A stretch of 64,000 nucleotides of DNA from Pyropia haitanensis (GCA_008729055.1 SDUX01000002.1:3561874-3625873), one strand, 5' to 3'. Shown: positions 1 to 11,728, numbered from the stretch's first letter. Made by a program: numbers and translations. The notes: generated from the sequence alone by a model not told the origin.

Positions 1-1114
1 GCGCCACGGGGCCCGCCCGTGGCAGCCACCCGCGCACGCAGGTCGGGTGGGCAGCGGCGCGGGGCGGGCGGGACAGCGGCAGGCGCTGCAGTCCCCCCCT
101 GCCCCTCCCGCACCTGGCCGCGGCGCTGTACCGTCGGGGTGCCCCGTCGGCGCGCCGACGACGGGGCGGCTCGGGTGGCGGCGGCGGGCGGCGTGGTGTT
201 CGTTCGGTTTTGTTTTTTTTTTCGTTTGTTCTCTGTCCGCTGCGCTGTTTTTCCTGCTCTCCGCAAGCAAACCCACACTGGCCGCCGCCCGCCCCGTGTT
301 CTATTTTGCTTTGTGTTTTTTTTGTTTTTTTTTCGTGGCCGTGGCCTTCTTGGTGGGCAAGGGCGCCTGTGGTGCGGGCGCCCATGCCCGTGTGGGCGTC
401 GTTGGACGCGGCTACGCCAGTGCACGGGGGGGTCGGATGTCGGTGGGGTGGGGAGGGGTAGGACGGGGCCGTGTTGGGGGCTCACGCGCTGCGGGGGGAG
501 GTCCTCTGCGGCGGCGGTGGTGGCCGGCGTGGGCCGGCGCAGGCGGCTCTCCCCTACTTGGTGCTGCGCGTCCTTCCGCTCTGCTCGTGGAGGGCGGGTG
601 CCCCCCCCGGTGCGCACACCCCGTGCAGCAGCGTGCAGCGCCACAGACACAGACACCCACCCAACGGGGTCCTACCACGAGCGCCTCCTGCCGCTGCTCG
701 TGCGCGGCGCCCCGGTTTGCTGGCACGCGCCCACCGACAGGCGGGCGACCTGCACCGAGCCGGCGGATCCCCGCGGATCCCGTCGCCCGCCCGGTCCGTC
801 GCACGGCCATCCACCGCACCGGTCGGTCGCCGCCGCGCCCGCTCTGCCCACCCCCCGCTCGCGCACTGGTCACCCCCCCCCTCCCCCCCCGCCCCCCGAC
901 GGTAGCCACGCTGCTCCCCCCCCCCCACCACCCCCCCGACCGCCAACGCTCCCGACCACCAACGCTCCCGACCGCCAACGCTCCCGACCGCCAACGCTCC
1001 CGACCGCCAACGCTCCGCCGTCGCCGCCGCTCTTCGCCCCCCCCCCCCCCTTCCCGCCCCTGTCCCCCTCTCCCAATCTCCCTCTCCCCCCCCCCCCCCC
1101 CGCGCGGCCCAACC
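1..1114. other. no gene recognised; T-rich islands in GC-rich DNA
   Basis: No protein family is recognisable in any frame. Two T-rich patches, about 205-250 and 300-345, stand out in otherwise very GC-rich DNA. They resemble the T tracts seen just after several stop codons elsewhere in the window, so they could be the 3' end of a gene to the left (inference). From about 930 to 1020 the short unit CGACCGCCAACGCTCC is repeated about five times. Confidence 0.4.
936..1018. repeat. short tandem repeat, unit about 15-16 bp (CGACCGCCAACGCTCC)
   Basis: The phrase CCGACC(G/A)CCAACGCT recurs about five times head to tail just upstream of the strictosidine-synthase-like start codon. It has no coding signal and probably lies in the promoter or 5' UTR. 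Confidence 0.7.
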
Positions 1115-1726
1115 ATGGCCGTCGCCGGCCGCCGCGTCGGCCTCTTCCTCCCCACCGCCGCGGCGGTGGTGGTAGCGGTCCTCTGGTCCCACCGGGGGGC
1201 CACCCCCGCCCGCCCCTCCCCCCCCCCCCACCACCGCCACCCGCGGCGGCGGCGGCACTCGACGGCGCCTGGGCGGCCGCGGCGGGCCTCGCCGCCGCGA
1301 CGACGCGCGTCGGCGCGGGCCACATCGTGTCGGGGGAGAGCGTCTGGTTCCACCCGCCCACGTGTCACGCCTACACCGCCGACGCGCGGGGGCGGCTGTG
1401 GCGGCTGCCACCGCCGCCGCCGCCGCCGCCGCCACCGCCGACGCGCGGCCGCGGTGGCGGGCGGGTGGTGGGGGTGGAGGACGCCCGCCAGCGGCCGCCA
1501 CAGCTGGTGGCACGCCTCGGCGGCACGCCCCTCGGCGGTGCGTTTTCGCGCGACGGGTCCGTGTTGTACGTTGCCGACGCGGGGCGGGGGCTGCTGCGGC
1601 TCGCCGTGGACGGGCAGACGGGGGTGCCCGTGGGCGGCGTCGCCCCGCCGGTGGAGGTTGTCGCCGCCGCCGCGCCGTTGCCCGGTCGGCCCGTCCCGGC
1701 GGAGCGGCGTGGGGGGGATGACCCGC

Positions 1727-1771
<45 letters not shown>

Positions 1772-2526
1772 ACGCCGCGTCGGCGGCCGCCGTCGACGCC
1801 GCGGCGGTGCCCGTCGCGTACGCCAACGCCGTGGACGTGTGCCCCGTCCGTGGCGTCGTCTACTTTACCGACTCGTCCCGGCTGCCGCCGCCGCTCGCCG
1901 CTGCCGCCGGCGGCGGCGACACGTTTGAAGCGTCTGCGCGGGACGCGCTGTCGGGCGTGCCGTCGGGGCGGCTGCTCGCGCTGGACCCGGCGGCCGGTGA
2001 CGCGGTCCGCGTGGTGAGCGGCCACCGCTTCCACTTTGCCAATGGGGTGGCGGTCGCCCCAGACGGGCGGTCGGTGGTCGTCGCGGAAACGTTTGGCGCG
2101 CGCCTCCTCCGCGTCTCGGTCGGCGGCGGCGCCGGCGCGGGCGCCGTCACGCGCTTTGGCCCGCCGCTGCCGGGCTTCCCCGACGGCGTCTCCCGGGACG
2201 CCTCCCCCCGTGGTGGCTACTGGGTATCCCTCTACGTGCCCGTGCCGCCCTTCCTCCGCCTCCTCTGGGCGGCACCCGCCGCCGCTCGCGCCGCGGCGGC
2301 GTGGATTCCCGCCGCCGTGCGGCCGTACCGGGTGCCGTACAGCCTCGTGGCGCACGTGACGGAGGAGGGGAGGGTGGATGGCGTGTGGGGGGACCCGCAG
2401 CGGCGGCTGGGGCTGGTATCGTCGGTGGGGCGGTGCGTGGCGGCTGGGGGGGCGGTGACGCCTCTGTACTTGGGCATCCTCCACGGGGATGGGGTGGGGC
2501 GCGTGGATGGGGGGGGGGTCGAGTAG
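1115..2526 (+). CDS. strictosidine synthase-like six-bladed beta-propeller protein
   Basis: Related to the strictosidine synthase-like / SMP-30 beta-propeller family; most members are membrane-anchored esterase- or lactonase-like proteins and are not alkaloid enzymes. Family signatures include YANAVDVCPVRGVVYFTDSS, GRLLALDP, FANGVAVAPDGRSVVVAET, LPGFPDGVSRD and the C-terminal LYLGILHGDGVGRVD. The start at 1115 (aaccATGg) gives a positively charged residue pair followed by a hydrophobic stretch, a signal anchor typical of the family. This N-terminus is in a different frame from the propeller; the frame changes at the C12 run 1218-1229, where one missing C (or two extra) would join them. A (GCC)n tract at about 1726-1770 inserts a poly-Ala loop. 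The real substrate is unknown. Confidence 0.75.
1726..1770 (+). repeat. (GCC)n microsatellite encoding poly-Ala
   Basis: Uninterrupted GCC triplets inside the strictosidine-synthase-like coding region, translated as about 15 alanines. Similar trinucleotide tracts occur in most long genes of the window. Confidence 0.9.
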
Positions 2527-2548
2527 GGGGGGGGGGGGGGGGGGGGGG
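2526..2548. repeat. G23 homopolymer at a stop codon
   Basis: The run begins with the last base of the TAG stop of the upstream gene. Runs of this length are the probable source of frame changes in the window. Confidence 0.9.
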
Positions 2549-5346
2549 TCGCCCGCCCCGCGGCTTGGTTGCAACGGCCGGCCCGCGCCGACGCGGGGCC
2601 ACCAGCCGCTGGCGCCGCGGACGGACGCGGCGGGCCGGGACGCTCGCTGGGCGTGGCCGCCGCGGCACGGGCGGCGGCGTTGGTGGACGGGTGGGGCGGG
2701 GGGAGTGTGGCGGCGGTGGGGGTGGGGGCCGCGCGCCGCCCGCCGCGCGGCCGATGAGCGGCGCTGCTGGCGGCGGCGCTGCGGGCGTCGCGGCGGCGCG
2801 GCGGCAGCCGCAGCGGCTGTGCCAGACGTGCGGCCGGCTGGGCTGCCGCGGCAGCCGACGATCGCGTGGTCGTGAGGTCCCCCGTCCCCGCCTGGAGACG
2901 GTTTCGCTGGTCCCGCTGCCCGTCACCGCCGCGCAGACGAGGCGGCGCTCTCGGCGGTGCGTGGACGCGGCGCCCGCCGCTGGACCCGTCGGCTCTGCGT
3001 GGATCCCGCGTCTCTCGACCGACGCGCGCGCGGCCGCTCGTCCGGCCGCCGCCGCCGCGGCTGGGGTCGATCGCCTAGCGGCGCGGCGCCGCCGCCGCCG
3101 CCGCCGCCGCTGCGGGGCGTCCCGCTCGGCCACACGGGCGGCGCTCGCCGCCGTGGGGCGCTCCCGCCAAACCCAACCGCCCGTGTCCGTGGCAGGGACA
3201 CCCCGCCGCCGCTCCCTGCCGCCCGCCCCGACGCCCAGCGGTGGGCGCGCCGCCGCCGGCAGGCGCGCCCGCCGCGGCGTGGCGCCGGCGGGGGCGCCGC
3301 CGGCAAGGGGCGGCGGCGGCGGCGGCGGCACCAACCGCGCCGCCAGCGTCGGCGGCCGCGCCGCCGGGAGCCTCCGTTGCCCAGGTTGTCACGCGTCGAC
3401 GGCCGCCCCCCCCCCCCCCCCCCCCCCCAACGCGGGTGGCGTGCGCCGCCGCCGCGTCCACGGTGGGTGACCGCGGCGGCAGCGCCGACGGTCCGCCGCG
3501 TCGGCGGGCCCGCCGCCGCCGCCGGTGGTGCGGACGCCCCCGCCGGCCGCCGCGGCCAGCCGCCGCCGCCGTCGCGAATGGCACCCCCAGCCGCCGCCGC
3601 GTCGTCCGCCACTGGTGGGGGGCGGCCACCGCGGCGGCGGCTGGGCCATGACCTTGCCGTCAAGGTCCACAGCGGCGGCCTGCGCGGGGTGGTGGGCGCG
3701 GATGCCATTGGGGGGGGGCGACGTGGCATCGCGCTGGGGGTGTGCTGGCGGAGACTCGGCGAGGACCGCCATGAAGGGCGTGTCGCCGGATGTGAGTAGC
3801 GGCCGCGGCATCGACGGTAGGGTCGGCGGTGGGGTCCGTGCGAGCGTGTGCGAGGGCGGAGGCGTCACACGGTTGAAGGCTTGGCCACCCTGGTGATCTC
3901 TGCCGGCGTGTTGCTTCACCCACAGCGGGTATCACAAACCTGCTGGCGCTACTGCAAGGCGCGTCGTGTTCGTAAGCGTGCAGCAGGATGGCGAGACACA
4001 AACAAAACAATCTGGACAAATGAACAACTGTCCTTCTTGGGGACGTCGTGCTCGTCGACTCGAGAGCATGGCAGCCGCGTGTCATGCTCGAAAGCGCAGA
4101 ACAAGTTTTCACGTGGCATTGCACGTGGAAATAGTCGTGGTTGCATGGCGACTACAAGATATTTCGAAAGTGGCTCGCGCAGCGTGCGCCTCTTGGATCT
4201 CCGAGGCACCACCACACCTGGTCGAGCGCCTCCCACGACAGCTCATTGGCCACCAAGTGTCGGGGCTGACGCTGATTGGTTGACCTGCGACCACAAACTT
4301 CCCGAGCACACGTGCAAAAAAGGGTGGAGCTCTGGTTGGAAGGGCCCTGGCCGCCGCGGGCTTCCACATCCCGGGCCGAGCTGCCATCCGACGCTCGACT
4401 GTTGCTGCGTGCCCGCTGCAGCCACTCGGCGGCCAGCAAGCTGCACGGTCCACTGGTCCTGCCGCACGAGCGGCGGCCGGCCCCACGCCCCCCCATCTGT
4501 GGCGCGTCTGTGCCTCCATTCGGTTTCGAGGCCGTGCGCTCGGCGTGCAGGCTGTTCTGCGCTTCTGCGCGTGGCCCGCGGGTCCGAGTGCGGTGTCTGG
4601 GTCGCTGGTCTGCTTCCCTGGCTGTGGCATTGATTTACAGATTTTCTCGGCTAGCCGCATCTCCCTCCTCCCCCCCCTTCACCGCTGGTTGCGTGCGCGC
4701 GTCACGCGCCCTGACCAAGGCGCTGCGCATCCCTGTCGACGGGCGGTGTCGGCGCGACCGCCAGTCTCAAGGCCGAGATTCCCGTCACGACTGGCGCTGT
4801 TGGGCGGACTGGTGTGGAGGCGGAGCGCGAACGGGTCACGCCAGCGCACTTGCGTTCGTGGTGGCACGTTGCTGCTACAGCCGCGCCGCGTGCCCAGCCT
4901 CGCGCAGTTTTTGCGGTGTTGGTCTGTGTACGAGCCCTTTTCGTCCTACTTGTGTCGTGCCGCACGATTACGTTGGCGTTTGCCATAGGCTTCTTTTTTG
5001 GCGTTCACTGCCGCGGCCGCCATCCTTTTGCCACCACCAAGCGGTGCTGCTTCCTCTTGTTGCCACCACCTTTGGCAGTTTTGGCGATTGGACGGGGCTG
5101 GGTCCCTGTCGCGACGTCATGTCGCCCGGTGCGTCGTGCTTTGTCGCTGCCCCGCTCGTCTCGGCTACTACGTACGCCAGATCCCCGGCGGGGGGGTTCA
5201 GCGGCCGCGTCCCAGTAGCAAGGGCGGCCATCCCCTGCTTCAAGGCACCGAGTTTTTCGGCTCGTCAGTCCCTCGCGGTGCCATGTACATTCCGTGTGTG
5301 CCCCCGCTCTCCATCTAGGCTCCACGACCGGCGGGTGCCCCTATCC
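2549..5346. other. intergenic; GC-rich low-complexity part then normal-complexity part
   Basis: From 2549 to about 3850 the DNA is GC-rich and low in complexity with open frames on all strands; none resembles a known protein. At about 3880 composition shifts abruptly to mixed sequence that probably holds the promoter of the gene starting near 5347. An open frame runs from 4276 into that gene, but its upstream part has no protein-like composition. Confidence 0.4.
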
Positions 5347-6636
5347 ATGGCCACCGCCCCCGCCGCCCTTTCACACAGCGCCCGCGCAGAGGCTGCCGAA
5401 GCGCGGCTGCGGGGACGGGCGGTGGTGGCGCTGCGTGCATTTGCCGACGGTGCCGCCTGCACGGTGCTCCACGAGGCGTCGACGCGGGGCACCACGCTGC
5501 TGCCTGGAGGCCTCCCCGAGGCGGAGATGCTCCTGGGCGCCTTTTTTGGGCTATGGACCATCGCGGCGGCGGTCCGTCGGCTGGCCGCGGCGCGCAACCA
5601 GCACAGCCGAGCGCTCATTGCGGACAGCCTACACCTGGCGTACGCGTGGACTGTGGAGCCTGAGCCAGCCGACGCGGCAGCGGTCGCGTCTGCTCCGCTG
5701 ACACTGGTGGACGAGGAGGTGGAGCTGGCGCTCGCATGGCTGATCATGCTTGATGGCGAGGACGGCATGACCTCTGCTGGTGCGGCGCAGCTGCTGTGGA
5801 CGTACGCGCGCTCGCCGGTGGCGGTTCACCGGCGACGGGTAGCCACTGGGCTGGCCTCGTTCCCCGTTCGGAGCAACGCGGCGGTAGCGGTGCTGCACTA
5901 CCTGGCTGCGGATGATGTAGGTTTTGTCGCCGCAGCCGCCCGCGACGCGCTCGATAGTTTTGTGGAGGCGGGTGTTATCCCGCCGGCAGTGGCGGCAGTA
6001 GACACGACGCCCGTGGCGGTGGCGGCGGCGGCGGCGGCGGCGTCGGCGGTGCCAGCCGCCGAGGCGGCGGATACGTGGATGGTGCCCCGTCGGCCGACCA
6101 TGACCGACGCGCACAGCGATGATCCACGAGCTTCCCTAACGCGGCTGCTACAGCTGTCGGACCCAGGCGCGGTGAGTGCGTCCATGGCTGCTGCCACCCG
6201 CGGCCGCGGTGGTGCTGAGTCGGCGGCTTTGGCGGCTCGCCGACAGGCGCCCGAACCGTCGTCACCGGTGCAGCCACCCCCGCCTGTCGAGTCCCCCTGG
6301 TCGGCCCAGTCAGTGAGCTCCGCATGGGCCGCGTGGTCCGCGTGGTGGGCGACCACCCATCTGCGGCAGCTGTGGAGGTTCCCCTCCCCAATGCGGGCGG
6401 CCCAGGTGGTCAAGGCGCCGGTGGTGTCAGAGCTGCGCTCCCCCGAGCTGGTGGGCCTGGTCTCCCTTGGCTCCACTGCCGTCGCGTTTGAGCTGTACTG
6501 CATGGCCGGGGCGGTGGACTCGCCGTTTCGGTTTGTGGCGATTGGGCTGGCGCTGGCTGTAGGCGGGCTGGTGGCCTACCCACGCTCGACGGGTGCATGG
6601 CGGCTGGTGGAGCGGGCGTGTGCGCTGCAGCAGTGA
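5347..6636 (+). CDS. unknown protein with two C-terminal membrane segments (429 aa)
   Basis: I do not recognise this family. The chosen start (tccATGgcc at 5347) has a good context and gives MATAPAALSHSARAEAAEARL. The N-terminal two-thirds is helical, with a regular pattern resembling Armadillo/HEAT-type packing (stretches around EVELALAWLIMLDGEDG and SNAAVAVLHYLAADDV). An Ala-rich and Pro-rich linker follows. Near the C-terminus two hydrophobic segments (around LVGLVSLGSTAVAFELYCM and FVAIGLALAVGGLVAY) look like transmembrane helices. An in-frame ATG at 5119 would add a Ser/Arg/Ala-rich leader resembling a transit peptide, so an organelle location is possible. Function unknown. Confidence 0.6.
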   Translation: MATAPAALSHSARAEAAEARLRGRAVVALRAFADGAACTVLHEASTRGTTLLPGGLPEAEMLLGAFFGLWTIAAAVRRLAAARNQHSRALIADSLHLAYAWTVEPEPADAAAVASAPLTLVDEEVELALAWLIMLDGEDGMTSAGAAQLLWTYARSPVAVHRRRVATGLASFPVRSNAAVAVLHYLAADDVGFVAAAARDALDSFVEAGVIPPAVAAVDTTPVAVAAAAAAASAVPAAEAADTWMVPRRPTMTDAHSDDPRASLTRLLQLSDPGAVSASMAAATRGRGGAESAALAARRQAPEPSSPVQPPPPVESPWSAQSVSSAWAAWSAWWATTHLRQLWRFPSPMRAAQVVKAPVVSELRSPELVGLVSLGSTAVAFELYCMAGAVDSPFRFVAIGLALAVGGLVAYPRSTGAWRLVERACALQQ

Positions 6637-7300
6637 CCGATTACGGCGACAGCGGGCTGACGCCATGAGGTGCGTGGGGCCCGCAGGTGACATTTTATGT
6701 CGGAACGTGGCTGTGAGGTGAGCCTGACATCCGCGTGCATGGCGGTCCCCTGCGTTACGTATTGCGTCGTGTATATGAAGACCTCTATATTTTTGACATT
6801 ATTGACGCAGTTTGCGGTGGAGGTGAAGCCTACTGTCTGTGGTCATATGCCGGTGTCGGAGCTCAGATTTTTTCTCTATTCTCGGTGTGGCATCAGGATT
6901 GGGACGCCGACCGATCTTGTACATCCATACATGCATGCCTGTGGCACTATTTATCGTGATCAACACGATGTAGAAGACTGCCACACGCATCGGTTGCCCG
7001 TGTGCCACGTAAGTAAAGCCACATGCGACTGCGCCTACGACCCTTGCACCCGGGAGTCCAACTACAGGCAAGCTCATCAGGAACGGTCTGCACAACCGGG
7101 CAGTGCTTGGCGCGGGCCCCGGTGAAAGACGAGACTGCGCCGTGGTCCATCACAGCGCAGGTCGACGGCCGTCCACGTTGGACAAAGCACCATGCAAACG
7201 TAACAGCCTCGCCGTCTGTCTACTCTCCCTCCTAGAAGGGGAGACACGTGCCTGCTCACCGCTCCAAAACAGACGCAACTCAATCACTATCGGTCAGCTG
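6637..7300. other. convergent intergenic region, no gene seen
   Basis: Lower-GC stretch between two converging genes. Short open frames are present but have no recognisable similarity. It presumably holds both 3' untranslated regions. Confidence 0.4.
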
Positions 7301-7921
7301 CTACTGGTCTGGCGTCCTGCCGCTCCTGCCTGGCAGCAAAGATGCAGCGTCCCGCGCCATCAGCCGCAACGTCGCGGGGAGGGCCATGGTGCGCACGGCC
7401 ACCGCGTCAATGGTAGCGTTCACCTTGGACAGCGTCGCAAGGCGCGCGGCTTCTTCCGCTGTCACGCCCGACGGTGGCGGCGGTGTCAGCTGCACGAACA
7501 AACCCACATTCGACGATAGGAGACAGAGGTAGCTGGTCTCCAGACAGATACACGGGAAAAAAAAAGGAGGTCAACACCAAGACTGACCGACAGCCTTGCA
7601 ACAGACCGACCTCGCTGGACAACCGTTTAGAGACGAGCCCCTCAGAGCGGGCTCACACATGAACGCAGCCTGCGGCGCTATACACATGAGGGAGGACACG
7701 AGTGAACACGGTTCTCAACGTACCTCAAACCGGGGTTTTGACAGAGCAGCGTCTGCATCCGTAGATGCCCCCCCCGATGGCGTCGCCGACGTTGGCCCCG
7801 CCACCAGCCGGTCGGCCAGCTCCGCCGCCTGCGCGCGGACGCCCGACGCCGCGGCCACGCCCGTGACGTAGTAGCCACCAACAGCCCCAAGAGCAAAGCG
7901 GACAACCGTGCCTCGAACCAT
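7301..7921 (-). CDS. small two-exon protein with N-terminal hydrophobic segment (about 128 aa)
   Basis: Inferred two-exon gene. Exon 1 (7724-7921) begins MVRGTVVRFALGAVGGYYV, a basic residue plus a glycine/alanine-rich hydrophobic helix. It ends at a strong donor, GAG|GTACGT-type, on the minus strand. Exon 2 (7301-7489) starts after a GTGCAG acceptor and continues in phase 0 to a TAG stop with a helical Ala/Leu-rich tail (AARLATLSKVNATIDAVAVR). The 234-bp intron size fits the other introns in the window. The N-terminus would suit a small mitochondrial or plastid membrane protein, but I cannot assign a family. The exact acceptor is the least certain part. Confidence 0.4.
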
Positions 7922-8721
7922 CGTATGCAGCGATCAAAGGCAGCACGACTGTCGCTGCCGATGCAGCAGCCCGGCGAAGACCAAGGCCGCACGATGTCTG
8001 CCCGTGTGGAGAGTGACACAATGTTGACAGCGATTAAGGTGACCGGAGCCACACGTGAAGATTTCTGCAAGAAATTAAATTGTATTTAAAGCCGCGTAGA
8101 TACGCTCCTGCAGTTTTGGCGAAGAGCACCGTCGCCGTACTGTCAGGAAGCCGGCCTCTCACGATTTGGACGTGTCCGCGCGCGGGCCGCGCCCCACACC
8201 ACAAGCGCACGGCGCGCGCGGCCGCCTTTTCCCGGCTGCCAGCACCCCCACCGCGCGGGCTCCCGACGGTGGCGTCCCGCGAACGCCCTTCCGCTCCACA
8301 ACACTTGTAACTGCCGCCTCGTGTCCCGAAGCGCGCGGCCGCCAGGTGTCGCGGACGCGGCACGCTCCTCATCCCCCGACCTTGTGTGAAGCGTGTCGCT
8401 GTGCCTACTGCGTGCGGCGCTGCACCTGGAGAAGAGGAAGCGTCTGGCGACTGAGTGGGTAGCCGCTGGTGCCGCCAGTCGCTACCCACCGCGTTGCATC
8501 GTCCGCGGCGATCGACGTGCCGGGTGGTGCGGCGGCGGTTCCGTGACGGTCGGCACCTTCATTGGAAGTGTATCCGTACGGTGAGGCGCGGCCACCTTCT
8601 CCACGTAGGCAGCTTGGTGGTGCGTCACCACGAGCCGTTGTCACCTCTGTTTTTCCCCCTTCGCCGCTTCCCACCTGTTCCCCCATTACCTTCCCTTTTA
8701 TCTACCCCTCCCCCCACCACC
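7922..8721. other. divergent promoter region
   Basis: Separates the small minus-strand gene from ALYREF. It contains an isolated AT-rich patch with TATTTAAA at 8083-8090, a candidate TATA-like element for the minus-strand gene, although no TATA consensus is established here. No additional gene is seen. Confidence 0.35.
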
Positions 8722-9543
8722 ATGTCGGCGATGAACATTGACCGGGCGCTGGATGATATTGTCAAGGAGAGCCGCGCCATGCGGCGGTCTACCAAAAAGT
8801 CTGACGCGGGTGCCTCTGGCTCCACCGCCCCACCACCGGTGGCCATGGAGGGCACCCCTGCCCGCAAGTCCCGCCGGCGGAAGCGGAGGTCGGGCGGCGA
8901 GCGGGGCACGGCTGCGATGGACGCAGAAAGCCCGCGCATGAACGACTCGCTTTCGCGCAAGGCCCCCAAGGGCGGTGGTGGCGGCGGCGTCATCAGCAAG
9001 AGGTCGAGCCGCTCGCGAGGTGGTGGCGGCCTCTCTTCGACCGCCGCCGCGGCGGTTGCCCGGGCGGGCGCCATGGAGATTGAGCGCAAGGCGGCGGTGG
9101 CGGCGGCGAGCAGCAGCAAGGCCAATGCTGGGTACAAGATTGTGGTGCACAACCTGCACCACGGGGTGACCAACGGGGACATCAATGACCTCTTTTCCGG
9201 CGTGGGCAAGCTCCAACGTGCGCTGGTCATCTATGACGGTCGTGGCCACTCGACGGGCGTGGCGGAGGTGGTGTTTGTGCGCCGTGACGATGCGCTCGAG
9301 TCAATCAAGCGCTATAATGGGGTGCCCCTGGACAATAAGCCGCTGCGCATCTCGCTGGCGTCGGCCGACAGCCCGACGAGCAGGACCGCGCCGCTGCCCG
9401 CCTTGAGCAGCCGCACCAAAGGCAAGAAGCTTGCTGTTGCGGTGGACAAGACGCGCGTGGCGTCTGCGGCGGCGGCCGCGGCCGCGGCGTCGTCGGGCAA
9501 TGGCGGGGGGTCGGGGCGTACCAAGTCCACGCGCAGCCGCCGT

Positions 9544-9574
<31 letters not shown>

Positions 9575-9678
9575 GGTCTGCTGCAGCGACGCCCGCTCGG
9601 CAGCCGCGTGAGAAGAAGGTGCCATTGACGAGCGCCGACCTGGACGCGCAGCTGGACAACTACCGCATGACCGATTAG
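8722..9678 (+). CDS. ALYREF / THO complex subunit 4-type mRNA export adaptor
   Basis: Nuclear RNA-binding adaptor that couples splicing and the TREX complex to mRNA export. The 318-aa protein has the full family architecture: an N-terminal UAP56-binding motif (NIDRALDDIVKESR, residues about 4-17); Arg/Gly-rich linkers; a central RRM (about 135-215) with RNP-like strands YKIVVHNLHHGV and GVAEVVFVRRDD; a second RGG/poly-Gly region; and a C-terminal UAP56-binding motif (SADLDAQLDNYRMTD). The start at 8722 lies after a pyrimidine-rich leader (ccaccATGt). No introns or frame breaks are needed, despite a GGC repeat near 9546-9576. Confidence 0.92.
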
Positions 9679-10699
9679 GGTGGTGAGCGGTCGAGTGTGT
9701 CTCGAACGAACATGCGCTCCTGTTCATTTTGTGTGTTTGTGCGTGCTGCGTCCCTTCGCATGATTCTCTTCTATTTGGTTTTTCTTCTTTTACATCTTGG
9801 TATCAACTCGGCGTGTTGTCTCGTCTCTCTCTTGTTATCTTTGCCCCGCCATGCACTATCATTGCGGCCCTGAAGAAAGTCACTAGGTGCATGTGTGCTG
9901 TGTGAATCGTTCACCCACATGCAACGAACCCGCCTCTCTAGGTCGCCTCCGAGCCGTTGTCGAGTATGCACGAAGCTGCGCCTGGAGAACTCAATGATGG
10001 TCACTTGCCATGCAGGCTCGATCGGCAGATGTGAAGTGAGCTCATCAGCACGAGTGGTGCGGGCATCAGTCATTGCTCGCGTCTGGAGAGCATGACCAGC
10101 GCGCGCGGGGTCCCAGCACACAGCAGGCTACTGCCACAGCAGACGTGAGACGACCACACCACGTCTTGGACGGAACGCGTCGCTCCGTCTGCCATCGTCA
10201 CTCCACCTGTTGAGCACCTGGGCGTGTATGGAATTCGTTCACAGACAATTTTACGTATCGCAGACTTGTTCACTTGAGGCCCAGGTGTCGTTTTCCGCAC
10301 AGAATTGTCTACCACTTGAACGGTCGTTTCCAAGAGTCATCCGCCACCCTGTCGGTCCGTGGAAGGCTGTCCGAACATTCCCAGATATTCCTTCCGTCGG
10401 GTCGTGTACATCGATTCGGGCCTCTCCCAGACTGACCCCTTCACTGCGCCCACAAGCGCACGGGCCGAGGTACAAGCGGCACCCGCCACCAGCGCTGATC
10501 CGCCACCACCTTCCCCGGTGCCCTCTCCCTGACCGAAACTGCCACTCTCGGCCTCTGTAGCGCCGGAGTCCACCACAGCCGTCCATCCGCTATCGTTCGC
10601 GCCGGCGACGGACCGCGGCTCGCTTGGCTGACGGCCGGAACTGTGCTGTGAAAGTGTTGCCTGCTTGTCCGTGTGTCCCGTGCCGGGTCGTTGGTGGCC
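9679..10699. other. intergenic: ALYREF 3' region and PTOX promoter
   Basis: Mixed-composition sequence with a T-rich patch about 95 bases after the ALYREF stop (9770-9795). No RNA gene or protein family was recognised. Confidence 0.4.
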
Positions 10700-11728
10700 A
10701 TGGCCTCCTCTGGGGGGTCTGTCTCTGCTCAGGTCGCGGCATTGGCTTTTGCTCCTGCCCTGTCGCTGCGTCGTGGATCCGCTTTTGTACCAAAGCCGCC
10801 TGCTTCCCCTCGGCGGCTGGCCGTGGCTGCTGGCGCACGTACGGCTCTGCCCGTTTTCCCCCCCTTCCGCGGTTCCCGTCGACGGGTCGCCCCTGTTGCG
10901 GTAGTGGCGGGTCCCGACGGGGCGGCCGGAAACGCTGGGGCCACTCCCGCTGACGGGGAGGACGGCTCGGCCGGGTCGGTGGCCCCCGTCCCGTCGCTGT
11001 TGCCACACCCAGTCCCAGCGGTGGCCGCTGACGCGGTGCCCGCCGAGCCCGAGCGCGACCTGCTGCCGGGCCCCGTCAAGTGGATTAACGGCGTCGCGGT
11101 GGGGCTGGCCGTCGGGCTGACCGACCGCCTGTTTGCCGGGAAGGAGCCGGTGCGGCGGTTTTGGGTGCTGGAGGTGGTCGCAAGGTGTCCCTACTTTTCG
11201 TACCTCTGCGTGCTGCACTGCTACGAGTCTCTCGGCCTCCGCTCGCGGTCGTCGCGGCTGACTTCCCGCCTGCGCGCGCACTTTGCCGAGGCGGACAACG
11301 AGGCGATGCACACGCAGGTGATGGAGGACCTTGGCGGCGGCACCGCCTGGACGGACCGCTTCATCGCGCAGCACGTTGCGCTCATCTACTTTTGGCTGGG
11401 CGTCGTCATCTTTGCCGCGTCCCCCGCTGCCGCGTACGACTTTAACCGCCGGGTGGAGGAGCACGCGTTCCACACGTACGATGAGTTCCTCCGCAGTGGC
11501 GCCGCGGATGCGTGGCGGGACGTGCCCGCCCCCGCCGTCGCGACCGAGTACTACGCCAAGGTGGACTGCTTGACCGCCGAGGGGCTGAGCGTCTCACCGT
11601 CGTCGGCAGAGGTGGCCGAGCTGTGTGCCCCGGTGGCCAGCCTGTACGACGTGTTTGTGCGCATCCGCGACGACGAGGCGCACCACGCCGAGTCATTGAC
11701 TTCGTACGGGCGACAGCAACTGGGATAG
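10700..11728 (+). CDS. PTOX: plastid terminal oxidase (plastoquinol oxidase, AOX family)
   Basis: Di-iron quinol oxidase that passes electrons from plastoquinol to oxygen in the plastid, relevant to carotenoid desaturation and chlororespiration. The 342-aa protein starts at ATG 10700 (ggccATGg) with a Ser/Ala/Arg-rich transit peptide of roughly 100 residues. All predicted iron ligands are present: E158 in LEVVAR, E201 and H204 in EADNEAMH, E253 in RRVEEHAFHTY, and E326 and H329 or H328 in RDDEAHH. The spacing and the DVFVRIRDDEAHH ending match PTOX rather than mitochondrial AOX. Intronless. A T12 tract follows the stop by about 50 bases. Confidence 0.93.
   Translation: MASSGGSVSAQVAALAFAPALSLRRGSAFVPKPPASPRRLAVAAGARTALPVFPPFRGSRRRVAPVAVVAGPDGAAGNAGATPADGEDGSAGSVAPVPSLLPHPVPAVAADAVPAEPERDLLPGPVKWINGVAVGLAVGLTDRLFAGKEPVRRFWVLEVVARCPYFSYLCVLHCYESLGLRSRSSRLTSRLRAHFAEADNEAMHTQVMEDLGGGTAWTDRFIAQHVALIYFWLGVVIFAASPAAAYDFNRRVEEHAFHTYDEFLRSGAADAWRDVPAPAVATEYYAKVDCLTAEGLSVSPSSAEVAELCAPVASLYDVFVRIRDDEAHHAESLTSYGRQQLG

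Noticed and set aside
2754..3470. Plus-strand frame with CxxC pairs (CQTCGRLGC, CPGCH)
   Set aside because: Surrounding sequence is low-complexity Arg/Ala/Pro and no domain could be built; too few cues.
6697..7125. 142-codon plus-strand frame between two converging genes
   Set aside because: Cys-rich random-looking sequence without family similarity, in a position expected for 3' untranslated DNA.
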